DNA of 64,000 nucleotides from Sipunculus nudus (lineage: Eukaryota; Annelida; Sipuncula; Golfingiida; Sipunculidae): contig CM049306.1 of assembly GCA_026874595.1 (NCBI GenBank), positions 104,421,142-104,485,141 of the forward strand. Reading direction: 5' to 3'. Position numbers and translations under genes: made by a program. How positions within the stretch are numbered: position 1 is the first letter of the stretch; each line of letters begins with the position of its first letter. The notes under the pieces are model-generated. The model searched no databases. It was not told where the DNA came from and saw nothing but the letters and a program-made list of their open reading frames with translations. Shown here one piece after another: positions 24,390 through 37,209 of this stretch.

Positions 24390-24780
24390 AAGTATATCAA
24401 GCGTAAAAGCCAACTTAAACTCAACGTGAAACTGAAGTTTATATGGAACGGCAAACTCAACGTAAACTTAGAGTTTAAGGAAACATAAACCAATCATATA
24501 GCTGTAGTTACAGCTAATGAAATCAGAAGAAAACTTTGAGTTTCAGGTAACGTAAACGCAAGGTAAATTAAACATAAATAAGGCATAAACTTTAAGATTC
24601 GGGTACAGTAAACGCAAAGTATATTTGTAAACATGTATATACTTATTAAAGCTAACGTAAACTGGGCTTAACCAGTATTAAATTTCTCTGTTTAATTATA
24701 ATTTAATACACATTTACTTTAACTAAACATGGATTAGAAGTAAACACGACGTAAACTTGGCAGAAATCTTTTCATTTAAT
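24390..24780. repeat. Degenerate motif cluster ACGTAAACTTAGAGTTT-like
   Basis: Variants of AACGTAAACT / AAACTCAACGT / GAGTTT recur many times in both orientations inside the 3.9-kb element. Purpose unknown; too degenerate for a clear unit length. Confidence 0.4.
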
Positions 24781-25409
24781 CTCTCTGAAACGTACAGTAA
24801 ATAGGAAATTTAATTAAAAAATTATTAGAGTATATTGGGAGTTTCAGGAAATGTAAAGGTTACTGAAATTATGCTTAAATCGCTCAGTACACGCCAAGTA
24901 AATTTAAAATATCAATATCCATTTATGTATAATTAAATCATATTAACGTGCGATTTAATTTCATTTACTCTAAATTTAATAAAAAATTAAAGCCCTTTTT
25001 ACATGCAGTGTTGCATCATAAAAAAATTCATCAATTGGTTATATGTAAAAAGAAATTGATGGATACAAGATAAGATTAGAAAACATTTATTAGCGTCCAG
25101 TTCCAGGAATTTGTTGTTGACTTGCAATAAAATTGATAAAAATAAATAAATACATAAAAATAACACAGAACGTATTTGACTATATGCAAGTAAAGGTAAG
25201 CATGTAAAAAATGATGAAGGTAAAACACATAATTAAAAAAAATAATTCATTAGAGGCCATAAGAGGGTTATGAGCAAAAAAGTTGAATACTTTATGACAC
25301 ATGAGATTTTTTAAAGCGAGTAGTTATGCGGAATGTTACATCAAAGCATCATCTTATCAGAAAGGTTCTGATTGTAAAAAAACCGATAGCTAATTTGGCT
25401 ATGTCCTGG

Positions 25410-25410
<1 letters not shown>

Positions 25411-25441
<31 letters not shown>
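25411..25441. repeat. (AT)n microsatellite
   Basis: An uninterrupted run of TA dinucleotides. Confidence 0.95.
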
Positions 25442-25444
<3 letters not shown>

Positions 25445-26650
25445 TAGCATATGATTATATGATTGCTCGGTTGTATCTAAATACTTGATACCTCCGTCCC
25501 CCTGTATTGACGCATGCACCTTGTAATAAAAAGCTTGAAACCAGAACCATGTGTATGAGTTATCTTATTTTTAAAATGGATGGCAGGGTTGTATTTTAAA
25601 CAAAATATATTGAATGAATGAATATATTTTATTCAGAAATATAAGGCCTTCGGCCCATAGTTCCATATATGCATATATCACATGCATGTAGTAAAACAAA
25701 ATATACAACGTTTTCAAACTTGGAAAACAACATAACAAAAAAACCCAGAAAAATGATATAATAAACAAATGATAATATATGATAAAGCATTCCAAAATAT
25801 TAACAAAGAAAATAATCATGTAAAGGTAATTTCAACCATATATATAAATATACAATACACATAAGATTAATAAATATACAAGTTAATGAATACGTATATA
25901 TGCATGTGCTTACACATATTCTCAATAAATATACATACAGACATATGTAATCATAAAAAAATTATAAATACATATATAACTATATTAATACAATTTTAAG
26001 TGAAGTTTTACATATTTAACTCTCTTTATGTGCATAATTTACTTAAATTTGATATGCATATATAATAATATTAAAAAAATTTTCTACTCAGCAACCCAAG
26101 GACTCGCATTTAACGCAGCTTCCCGCAGATGGTCCGCGTGGTAAGCTTGTGAGGCGTGTCCAAGTAGTGTCAAATAGCATTGTACCTAATTGGTATGACA
26201 AAGACCTTAATAGAATAATATTAATATAATAGAAATATAATAATATTTCTCTGTAATAAAACTCACATAAATATAATATTTTAAAAAATAAAACTTTAAT
26301 TATAACGTTCAGTTTCAGTTAATAGTCTTTAGACAAATGGAACCATACACAAGGGAATAATGACAATTTAAAAACTATAATATATTTTTTTTTATAATAT
26401 TTGAAAAATAAAACAATAATTATAACATTCAATTGAAATTAATTTAGACAAATGGAACAATACTCAAGGGAATAGTGACTGGATCTTAATGACTAGATCT
26501 TAATATCGCGGTTGGAGTAATTAATTGTTGGAGCCATATATTGGACACTTCGCCAAGCATACTTGGACACTTCGCCGAGATTGCCGATTGGTCACTTCGC
26601 CGAAGTCGGCGAAATGGAGTTCCGGCGAAGTGACCTGTTACCGTTTCATG

Positions 26651-28205
26651 TAGCCGTGACAAACACGACTCAGCATGGTAATGTTAGAGGGCCGATCTTG
26701 CGCTATGTTTCATGCCAAGTTAGACTGCGGCAATGTTGCTCACAATCACATGCGCAACTACAAAACAATACAGTGAGTAGCACTAGCAGTTTCAAACAAA
26801 AAAAAAAGTTTAACAATGAATAAATGATCAGACTAAGTGATGAGATGAAGACGCCTTTGAGGCTTGATGCTTCATTAATCAAGAACTGCACATGCTGACA
26901 TTTATACTCAAAACTAACTTCAGTTAAACTTAAAGCTTCCATTTATTATTATTTTCTAGAACACACTTCAACATCAAGATGTTCAAGACGTGATGTGTGA
27001 TGATTACTTTTTTTGTATAAATCATACTGTCAGTGTGGGATTATTCACATTCATCATAAAAACAAGTGGGTCATGTTTACAATACATAGTTTTATTTTTT
27101 TATCATTTTTTAAAAAATAAATGTGTAAAATACATGATGTAACTTTTTGTATCCATTTTATAAAGTGGTCTGTTGGCTCTCTCATTGTATGAGTCACTGA
27201 GCAGAGAACACGCCTGACACATCTTGGTGTCAGAAGATACTTCTAGATGAGATCAAATTATAATTTATACTATCACTGGTCTACCACGATTACCCATAGA
27301 AATAGAATGTATTTAAGCAATGAATTAAAAATAAATTAGTTCGATCATAAGCGATATCTTGTCTAAATCAGTGACAATGAAAATATTGGTCTATTCATTT
27401 ATCAGGCTTATTAGTTATTGTAGTTTACTTATTCCTAATATTTGGGATGCATATTTTTTTGGTTATAATAATATAAGCGACCATCCTTATTTCCATATAT
27501 TAACTGGTACAATCATTTGCTTGAATTTATATCAGTCAATGACATGGAACGGTAAACCTTGGTCTAACTTTCAGGTTTCTCCATTTATCACGGTAAATCG
27601 ATTACTGATATTTAAGCATATATATTTTTTACTAAAGGTGATCCTAGTTTGAAGGTTACAAAATATGCGAAGGGTTGTAATAGGGAGAAGTAAATGCATT
27701 AGAAAGGTAACACATACCTTCCCAGATCACTTATTTAAATTCATAACAGACATATGGAATATGAAGTTTCATTATAATTAACGATCAAATGTAATTTTCT
27801 TATTTGCTTCATGTTTGTAATATTGTTAACCTCTCTCTTTATACATTTTTTATTAATGCGTATTCAGATGAATAAACAACGTAGAATTATTTTAAACTGA
27901 CCCGAGGGAACTTGCAATAACAACTGTCACAGGCTATAGTATATTATGGATTAGGAATGAGAGGTTTAATTAATCGCCCGCTGTGTTGCTGCTGCTGAAT
28001 GGACAATTCTGCCCGGCATCACCACACATGATAGAATAGCAGTAAATGGAACATGAAATAGGAGTAAGCAGACCATGATATTCCATCACGAGCAGGCTGC
28101 TGGTTATAAATCTGGTGCAAAAGCCGGTGTCAAAGCATATAGTCTGGAGAACCCTCGTATATCCTCAAACTAGTCTACATACGTAAAATATATGTATAAA
28201 CATTA
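26651..28205. other. AT-rich intergenic, nothing recognised
   Basis: The short frames present have no coding character. No RNA gene or repeat seen. Confidence 0.4.
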
Positions 28206-28206
28206 A

Positions 28207-28239
<33 letters not shown>

Positions 28240-28325
28240 ACAATGTATTTATGTATGTATATAATACGTCTTGTACCTTACTATGGATCTTGGGATATCA
28301 GGCGTGCGCAGGATTTTAGCCGAGG

Positions 28326-28350
28326 GGAGGGGGGGGGGGGGGGGGGGGGG
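28326..28350. repeat. Poly-G tract
   Basis: About 24 G interrupted once by A. A (TA)n run sits at 28215-28237 just upstream. Homopolymers of this kind are common in the window and their length may be assembly-sensitive. Confidence 0.9.
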
Positions 28351-30320
28351 CAGGAGATCGTGTTTATCTAACCACTTGATACTTGTTATTTTCCTGTTGC
28401 TGATGATAACGACTCGGACTGACAGGCAATGTCATAGGTAGAAAACACCAGGTCCAGAGGAAGCTGGATTAATTCAAAACACGTGTCCAAGTACGTCACA
28501 GGTCTCTCATGTGTCCCCACGGCCCATTATAGGCAGGATGTGACACTCTCCTCGCGACCATCAGTGACGTCACACCTGACCCGACTACAAGCGGCGTCTT
28601 GTTTTTGTAGGACATATGTTTCTCGTCTGGTTCGTTGACAACATTAAATTCATCCATGGGGAAAATTAAAGTGTATTGTACATGTATTTGTTACAGTCAA
28701 TGTGTAAAATCAGTCAATGTGGAAATTGCCTGACATTTTCAGTCAATTTACAAATTGCCTGAAAAATCAGTCTGTTTATATGACACATTGACTGAATCGA
28801 TTTTGGAATAGTCTGTTGTTTCAAATATCTTATTATTGTGACTCAGACATTGTCATCAGTGTAACCAGCTACTTTTAGGTAAACTTTGTGCCGGTTTTAT
28901 TTTCTTTCTAGGCTATTTATGAAGAATACTGATCACGTAATAAGACTAATATATTTAAACTGGTGAGGGGTATTACCAGATTCATATAGTCGAAATATGC
29001 AGACTATTATAACATAATGAAATATGCATACTTTATTTCATAACTCATATGGCTACAACTTTGCTTATATATGTAAGAACGAGAAACAAGTCAAATGGAA
29101 ACTTTTGGTCCAATAACATCTCAGGGGATGTTTGCTGCCCTAATTATTTTTAGGTCAAACAATTTAATATGTTGTTGGTTTCTGAAGCGAGAATATCCCC
29201 AGTTATTTTACATCAAATGTGCTTCAAAATTGCTGAAATTTTGAAAGAAATTTGTGACAATTTTCCCGCATTGAGGGAGGGGGTCATCCCGCCTACACTG
29301 GTCCAAAAAGTGCAAAAGGAAATTGTGCCCCTGAAAAAATATAATATTTACATCTCATATGATCATATAATTATTTCTGCAAGAACTAAAATTTAGTCAA
29401 ATGGACGCTTCTGATCAAAGCAATTATAAAATTGTTCAATAATATGATGTAAAATGTATTAATGTTTTATAAACGTAAGGTATACCAGCAATTACCGATG
29501 CTACGCACGATTTGGGGCGAACACGACAATCCGTATACGGTGGTATCGAAAATCTACAAAAATCCGGAGATACGGAAAATCACACAATCGCGTTACTTTA
29601 TTAATATATAGATTCATTATATATATGGTGCTGTGGATAAAAATATTTTGGAACAGCGTTCGGAACATGTTTCGGAACAACGTACGTGCAGTCGCACACG
29701 GTCGCCCAAAGCCATGCAGTGCCTAACATGTGGTCGGGGTCTTTGACAAATAATCACCTACACATGTACCATGTGACACGGGAAACTGATCAACAATATG
29801 ACATATACATACAAAAGAAACCGTCCATGGAAAAGACCTAAGATGAAAATGCAAAATACCAGTTTTTTGGTGAAAATAGTTACAATGATGGCCATGACTT
29901 ATACGCAATGAGCATGCACACTGAATGAAAGAATTAAATGCCTTTAAAAACGAAGAGTATTATATGAGTATTATACATAGCATGCATGTAAAAGAAACAA
30001 ATACCAGTACAAATGTATTAAATTTAAATTTCCAATGGAGTTTACATTTGTGACTGCAGTAATGAAAAGCTCGACTTTCAAAACATTTTAAGTCAATATT
30101 ATGTGTTAACAACTTTGATAGTGCCACTCCACACGTGTACACCACACTGTGTAAAACCACGACATGAATTTGGTTAACATTTTCTTTACATCTGTTACAT
30201 AGTAGGCCTATACATTTTGGTGAATATTTGTCAAGGACCTTAATCGCATGCACGGTCCTGGACTTCGTGTGACCGTGTGCGACTTTATAAGGCAAAAAAA
30301 AAAAAAAAAATAGTAATAAC

Positions 30321-30622
30321 AAATAAAAGGTATGGTTCTCGGGCACCGCCCGCGTCAATTCCTACCCCCCCCCCCCCCCCCCCCCACCCCGCATCAAAAA
30401 GTTTTATTTTGATTTTCATCTTTAAAAAAGATAAGATAATACAATTTTGATAAGATTTCCTTTGTTATATAGTGCTTTTGCCTGTTCTGCAAAACAACTC
30501 ATACTTTTCCCTGATCATATGACATTTTTATCGAAACATATAAAACAAAGGTAAAGTATCGCCCGCCCACTTAGTTTTCTGAAAAAAGTGCCTGAGAACC
30601 ATACCTTTTTTGGGGGGCCTAA
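30321..30622. mobile_element. Palindromic MITE, copy 2 (inverted)
   Basis: Termini AAATAAAAGGTATGGTTCTC and GAGAACCATACCTTTTTTGG match copy 1 at 12991-13301. Interior traces (GCCCGCCCAC, ATCATATGAC) are reverse-complementary to copy 1. It contains a poly-C run near 30363-30390. Confidence 0.7.
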
Positions 30623-31640
30623 CCATCACGATTTCCTGCGACCCGACAGATATGCACTCAAGCATTTCATGTCATGTAACTGGGGTCGCAGGAAGGAGCC
30701 CTCATCGTGCAACCCCCCGGTCGCATCTAGGCCTGCAAAACAATTCTTTCAAAGATCCCCCTTTTGAAAAGGGATCGCCGATGGGGATTATTTCGGGTCG
30801 TTGACCGCGAATGTACGAAAACCCTAGAAAGAGCCCCCGAGTAAAACTCTTGTCTTGCCATGACACACCAAATATATGGTCATTGTGTTACCAGGCCCGA
30901 AGACGCAAAGAAAAGAGGCGCCCGCGGGGGAACAAACAAAATTATTTATTATGCACGTAAAACGCAAACGTTACAAATAAAAGTGGGTGGAATCTCTTCA
31001 GACAAATCCGGAGCATATGTATGTCGAAAATCACGGCAATCCGTGCAGAGGAGATATGGAAAATTACGAAAATCGCCTTTCTCTATTAATATATTGTTAC
31101 GGAACCCATTAACAACAGATCACGTAGTGACGAGCATAAATTTCGTTATGGAGATAAAAAAAATCAGATTCTGCAACACGAGGCAGCGTGAAATGTCTAG
31201 GGGAATGAATAAAGAAGTCAGTGGTTTTTTGTTAACAAATAATTATAATTTATTCTTAAAACAATCCTAAAATTACAATACACTAAATCAATACAATTAC
31301 ACAGTATAACAACAGTATAACAGTAAATCAATACAATTACACAGTATAATAAATAAAGTGTACAGTACCTGGATACCACCACTGTCACAACGACAACAAG
31401 TCCTTTAAAAAGTATAATCCAGATGAACAGTTCACATAAATCTCCCCAGAGAATCATAGTCCAATAATCACAAAATCAATCTGTTGTATTCCAAAAGTGA
31501 AGTTCTTGTAATAATCCCGGAAGCAAACTGGAGACAGGCCGCACTAAATCTGCATAGAGTTCGTAGAATCCCTGACACTACTGCAATTATCAAATAGGTC
31601 CAAAACTGACTCACACTCTTCCGTGTCCGCTGGAATATTT

Positions 31641-31657
31641 CTCCCCCCCCCCCCCCC
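31641..31657. repeat. Poly-C tract
   Basis: Homopolymer run of about 17 C. The next 150 bases are less AT-rich (CACGCGCTCATAGAGCGCG palindrome near 31780) but nothing is recognised. Confidence 0.8.
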
Positions 31658-32899
31658 CGCTCTAAAACACAGCCCCTATTTATAACTTTTCATCCGAAAA
31701 TTCTAGAAACTTCTATTTCACGAACAATCCCAAAGAACCCAACAATACATAATACACACGCCCAAAGAACATTACAAGACACGCGCTCATAGAGCGCGAC
31801 CAGCCCAGAAAGTTCCAGATTAGTATGAGCGCTGTGTTTCTACACTCCGCGAGAGTTCAGCAGGTGCGGTTATTTTTAGCAGCGCACAGGGTTTGCGCTT
31901 TACACGAAACTGAATGCTTACAGACGCATGTACCACAATAAAAGAGACACCTGTAACAATATAGATTCAATAAATGAAATGTCAGTTAAATCTTTTTAAC
32001 CTAAAAACAATAATAATTCATTTCTTTTACATTTCAGGCAATGTGTCAAATAAACAGACTGATTTTTCAGTCAATTTATAAAATGCCTGAAAATTTTAGC
32101 CACTTTAGAAATGCAAATTTCAGTCAATTTACAAAAATGCTTTTTGTCCCCTACATTATTGAATATTATATATGTTACAATTAATGTGTAAAATCAGTCA
32201 ATTTGTAAATTGCCTGAAATATGCCTTTATAAAGTGACTGAAATTTTCAGACATTTCACAAAGGATTCACAGAGCATGTCTCTGTCTACCTTAAAACTGA
32301 AATTTTAAATTTTGATGCAATAAAAATATCAAAATTTCATTTTTCAGCAAGAAAGACACAGTATAGATAAACATTACAAAATCATGTTGAAATGGATGAT
32401 TATAATTAATGTATAATTTATGGGGTTTACTATGAATTTAAAACAACTTTTGGATAGATTTTAGATATAGGGGTTTTGCCAGTTTTGCCTCCTTAAATAC
32501 GTGTTGGAGGCCTGTATATTAGTTGGGACGATATACAAGTCTGTATACACTGAAAAATTTCATACTTCTGTAAACAACTGATTTTTTCCGATTATCTATC
32601 TATACGGGTCAACAAATTTGTACAAATGACCGATCATGAAATTAGAACCGATTCCCAACAACTGCTTAAGTTGATCCTGTTCTGGCTGCTCATTTCAATG
32701 TGATGAAAATGGGGGAAACTGACAAAATGTAGATCTTGCCACCAATTTCAGGAAGTGACTTCTGAAACCAATTAAGATTAATAAATCTGAAAATATAGTG
32801 AAACCTCATGGAGCTTTTGCTAGAAAAATCAGTTGTGTTTTAATTTACTTAAATGAGCAGCAATTCGGTCAATTTCACATACATGTCTGTAAGACTTCT

Positions 32900-33345
32900 G
32901 AAAAAAAAAAAAAAAAAAAACGGGCCGATTATATTCAGATTTGGCATTACGCCAGTGGTGTAAATTTTTCTTCCAGGGTGGGGGGGGATGACTTTGTATA
33001 TTTAAATTTAAATACACACACACATATATACTTTTTTCAGCGTCTCTGAGTGACATATTCATATATATATATATTATTTTTATATGATTATATATATATA
33101 TACTTAACAATATTTCAAATCATTATAATATTGTAATAGAAAATAAGTTATTTTGTAATTTAAAGCAAGGTTTAGATATTATTTTTTTTTAGAAAAGTGA
33201 TCCAGAGTCTTTAATTCTATTTATTAATATATTTCATTTGCAATATTATAATATTATCCTCTGAAAAGTGGGGGGGGGGGGGGGGTGATTACATTGGCCA
33301 TCCCCCCCCTTGCCAAAAAGTGGGGGGTATATATTCCCCCCCCCA
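32900..33345. repeat. Cluster of simple repeats (poly-A, (TA)n, poly-G/C)
   Basis: Poly-A at about 32901-32920, TA runs at 33062-33105, poly-G near 33270-33285, and poly-C runs at 33302 and 33338. No coding signal. Confidence 0.85.
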
Positions 33346-33540
33346 TCCCCCCTATATTGACGCCCCTGCATTACGCCCGAGAAATATACATGTAAGGGTG
33401 ATGCAGACAATTTTCAGGTTTAGGTTAAGTCGCCATGACTGCATAAAATCGCCACAATGCTCTTATGTATACGTAAGAAAAGAAGTTGGCGTCGAAAATT
33501 TTGCTTTCCGGTGTACTTATTCCTAATAAAACAAAATTAT

Positions 33541-34728
33541 GATGGGAAGAGCTGCTAAAAGACACGGGCAGTGGACATTGACGGGAAGAGCTGCTAAAAA
33601 AGGACACGGGCGGTGGACCTTGATGTGAAGAACTGATAACAGACACGGGCGGTGGACACTGAGGGGAAGAGCTGCTAACAGACATGCACGGGCGGTGGAC
33701 ATTGACAGGAAGAGCTGCTAACAGACATGCACGAGCGGTGGACATTGACAGGAAGAGCTGCTAACAGACATGCACGGGCGGTGGACACTGATTGGAAGAG
33801 TTACTAACAGACACGGCGGTGGACACGGATGGGAAGAGTTACTAAAAGACACGGGCGATGGACATTGATTGGAAGAGTTACTAACAGACACGGGCGATGG
33901 ACATTGATGGGAAGAGCTGCTAACAGACACGGGCGTTGGACATTGATAGGAAGAGCTGCTAACAGACATGCACGGGCGGTGGACACTGATTGGAAGAGTT
34001 ACTAACAGACACGGCGGTGGACACGGATGGGAAGAGTTACTAAAAGACACGGACGATGGACATTGATTGGAAGAGTTACTAACAGACACGGGCGATGGAC
34101 ATTGATGGGAAGAGCTGCTAACAGACACGGGCGTTGGACATTGATAGGAAGAGCTATACTAACAGACACGGGCACTGGACATTGATAGGTAGAACTGCTA
34201 ACAGACACGGGCGGTGGACATTGACGGGAAGGGCTGCCAACAGACACGGGCGGTGGACATTGATGGGAAGAGTTACTAACAGACACGGGCGGTGGACCTT
34301 GATAGGAATCGCTGCTAAAAGACACGGGTGGTGGACACTGCATGGGAAGAGCGGCTAACAGACACGGGCAGTGGACATTGATTGGTAGAGCTGCTAACAG
34401 ACACGGGCGGTGGACATTGACGGGAAGAGCTGCCAAAAGACACGGGCGGTGGACATTGACAGGAAGAGCTGCTAACAGACACAGGCGGTGGACATTGATG
34501 GGAAGAGTTACTAACAGACACGGGCGTTGGACATTGATGGGAAAAGTTACTAACAGACACGGGCGGTGGACCTTGATAGGAATAGCTGCTTAAAGACACG
34601 GGTGGTGGACATTGATGGGAAGAGTTTCTAACAGACACGGGCGTGGACACTGATGGGAAGAGTTACTAACAGACACGGGCGGTGGACACTGATTGGAAGA
34701 GTTACTAACAGACACGGGCGGTGGACAG
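33541..34728. repeat. 39-bp minisatellite with a 198-bp duplication
   Basis: About 30 units of GGGAAGAGCTGCTAACAGAC + ACGGGCGGTGGACATTGAT. Because 39 is divisible by three, several frames stay open; on the minus strand the repeat reads SVSSSSHQCPPPV. A block of about five units beginning near 33767 (with the ACATGCACGGG variant) recurs about 198 bp later near 33965, so blocks were duplicated as well as single units. No start context, splice sites or flanking coding sequence support a gene. Confidence 0.9.
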
Positions 34729-36080
34729 TAGCTGCGCCATGGAAATAATGCACAAATTATGATCTTCAGATTGGAAAACACACTATTATCCCTGATATAC
34801 GGGAAAAACTGCTGCTTCTGTTTCTTTTTAATTTCAGAACATGAATATAAATTAGATAAAGTTTGAACACAGAAGTAGACAGTATAGCTTATATTTAGTC
34901 TCTAGCTTATCAGTGGTGATTATATATACAGACAGTTAACATGCCGTTATTTGAACTTACTAAATACATACTTTCCAAATTTTCTTTTTCCTCCTCGTTC
35001 TGTAGACTAAAGTTGCAGTTTTTTTCCCGACTTTTTCTTTTGGTTAAACCTTATGCATTGTTTGGTGCCGGTGTGTCTAGATGTCTTGGAGTTTATTTGG
35101 GCATATATACTCTATGATGTATTCTTTTGTTTCACGTCATCAGTTATTTTAAGTTGCATGTCTTAGTGCTCTGTGTGTGCTGCTCTTCGAGTGCATATAA
35201 TTATGGTCGAGTTCGCCACTGGGGAAAACAGTCTGTCTCTTAATTTTACTAAATAAACTAAAGGGAACCCGGTCAGTTGCAGGGAGCATGAGGTTAGCCT
35301 TTGTCTGAGGCTAGCCTTTACCCTATGACAGGGTAAGAAAATTATCTTATTGAGTAAAACCAGCCTAGTTATTAAAACCTGCTACATGAATATACGTATA
35401 TGTCAACCGTGAATGTAATATTTATTATTTTTCCAAACAGAATAACGTCAAAAATGGCATCTCGAAAAGCACATGAAAATGAAAAATACTGTTGCATGTA
35501 TTAGAATTTATTAGAATTTATGCGAACCCAATACAGCTTGTATACTGCCACCTCAGCGTCTTCAGTGCATTAAAAATCTACGTTTGGGTGGCTGGCTGCC
35601 GCTTAGGCAGGATCACACATGCAAATTCCTGGTGTTTTAATCATCAGTCTGGACCGTGCCGTTAATATGAAATACCAAATTCACTTTAGTCCTTTATCCA
35701 AGCTTTTCTCATAACCAGATTCCAGCTTTTATTATGACCAGACTGTTGCCATGTTTCTTTGAGCTGGATTTTGGAAACAAAAGCAGACGGAGGCCATAAC
35801 TGCCTAAAATAATAATTTATATCAGAGTGAACAGAAAGTTCAAGAATGTTTACTTTAAATAAAGGTTGTTGAATATGGCTATTGAATTAGAAACAGGGTA
35901 ACCTTACGCAAAAACTGCATGATATGTCATTTTTATGCCTATTCGATATGTCATAGTTACGCCTCTTGAATATGATATTGTTACGCCTCCTATATATCAG
36001 GTTTTATATGCAGGTTTTTCTAGTAATTATCGGAAATTAAACGTTAGAAACACCCTATTTTTCGCATTCGGAATTATTGA
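34729..36080. other. Intergenic, nothing recognised
   Basis: Ordinary AT-rich sequence with a short exact tandem TTAGAATTTA pair near 35500-35520. No exon, RNA or transposon end seen. Confidence 0.4.
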
Positions 36081-36084
36081 TTTC

Positions 36085-36235
36085 TGACTTGAGGTTCTCT
36101 CAAGATTTTTAACGATTTTGGCATCGAGGGGCAGGCGAGATTCGAACCAGGGACCTACCGCTCCGTGGTCCACTAGGCTACGTCCTGTAACCAAAGAATA
36201 TTTACTTAAAGGGCTGAGGCTGCCCTGTTTCAACC
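36085..36235 (-). mobile_element. tRNA-derived SINE remnant
   Basis: On the minus strand a box-A-like TAGCCTAGTGG is followed about 30 bases later by a box-B-like GGTTCGAATC, the internal polymerase III promoter spacing of a tRNA. The T-arm stem and acceptor stem pair badly, so this is a SINE head or tRNA pseudogene, not a functional tRNA. No A-rich tail was located. Confidence 0.55.
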
Positions 36236-36340
36236 CCCTGAAGGCATATGTGAACTTTTTCTAAAGTTAATTATTACCTTCATGTAGGGGGCCATTTTTA
36301 CATCTTATTCAGTTAAAAGTGAGGTAGAATCAATATTTGT

Positions 36341-37071
36341 CGAAAGGGGCTTTTCCATGCGCGCCGCGCGCTGAATAAATCGCGCAAGTGATAATCAGGT
36401 ATACCTTTTCCATGCACGCGGAAACGCGCGCGAAATCGACATCGTGCGATGCGCGATTTTTCAGCGCGCGATTCCGCGCGCGGAAAAGTCGCACCAGTGT
36501 AAATCATGTGTCCCTTTTCCATGCACGCGGAAACGCGCGCGGGTGAGCCCACTTGTGGAGGTCAAGGACGAGAATGCAGTCTGTTTGAGTACGCCCCACG
36601 CAGCATAGGGCTATATCATGCTTTGCGACAAATCATACTTAACTGCTGTTCTGCTCGTCTACTTTAATGCATGATTATATATATTATATATAAACATATA
36701 TATGTGCTGCGAGTGTGTTAAATATCTTATTACGGACAGTGAATAACCTCTTAAAGCCTATATAGCCTATATATATACGACCCCCATCGGCCTGATAGCA
36801 CACGATACCGTAATAAAAAATGTACATTCCTGCAAATATAACGAAATTTAAATGTGTACATGCATACAGTGAGCTGTACATAACCGGCAAATGCTCGACA
36901 TGATGCCGGGAAGGCTTTGGGGTGGAGAATCCCTTGTGAAAACACGTCACGAGAAGGGGGTATTCCGCGGAAACGCGCGCGTTTCCACGCAAATGGAAAA
37001 GCTCAATTCAGCGCGATTTTTTCAGCGCGCGGAAACGCGCGCGTTTCCGCTCGCATGGAAAAGGGGCCGAA
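36341..37071. mobile_element. CGCGCG-rich palindromic MITE-like element
   Basis: The left end GGGGCTTTTCCATGCGCG and right end CGCATGGAAAAGGGGCC are inverted. Subterminal blocks repeat CTTTTCCATGCACGCGGAAA, CGCGCGC runs and TTTTTCAGCGCGCG in both orientations. The centre is AT-rich and unlike the ends. No transposase. No convincing target-site duplication found. Confidence 0.65.
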
Positions 37072-37209
37072 GACTGCATGAAATACCTATAAAATATGAA
37101 TTAAATATCAACTAAAAGTGATCATTTAAAAAAAAATATTGATAAGGACACCGCATGTAAAACGTAATCATCATGGGGATGACTTGAGAGATAAAAAATA
37201 TCCCAAGAT

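Larger units (their letters stand above)
22749..26642. mobile_element. Candidate 3.9-kb MULE-like non-autonomous transposon
   Basis: Flanked by the 8-bp direct repeat GTTTCATG (22741-22748 and 26643-26650). The ends are inverted: GAATACAGGACACTTCGCC on the left, the reverse complement of GGTAACAGGTCACTTCGCC on the right, and the match continues through GGAACTCCATTTCGCCGA. The termini are built of repeated CACTTCGCC-type motifs. The 3.7-kb interior is AT-rich without a transposase. An 8-9 bp duplication and motif-rich inverted termini fit Mutator-like or hAT elements; MULE is favoured but not proven. Confidence 0.65.
28690..32219. mobile_element. Possible mobile element bounded by CAGTCAATTTACAAATTGCCTGA repeats
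   Basis: The left cluster (28690-28795) and right cluster (32034-32219) share an inverted segment (28735-28793 versus 32035-32097, about 85% by eye) and a direct segment (28690-28733 versus 32173-32216). Between them is unannotated AT-rich DNA, MITE copy 2, and degenerate direct copies at 29543-29615 and 31023-31098. No transposase. Boundaries are uncertain. Confidence 0.4.

Noticed and set aside
29169-31270. Frames at 29169-29396, 29960-30358 and 30860-31270
   Set aside because: No recognisable motifs, no exon-like borders, and one crosses a poly-A run; composition looks random.
33541-34728. CRISPR-like regular repeats
   Set aside because: Units are contiguous tandem copies without unique spacers, and the DNA is eukaryotic.
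33425-34781. Ser/Pro/Cys-rich repetitive frames on the minus strand and RAANRHGRWTLIG frames on the plus strand
   Set aside because: Both derive from the 39-bp minisatellite; no start context, exon borders or flanking coding sequence.
36120-36195. Functional tRNA gene on the minus strand
   Set aside because: Box A and box B are present, but acceptor and T stems do not pair well; a SINE remnant fits better.
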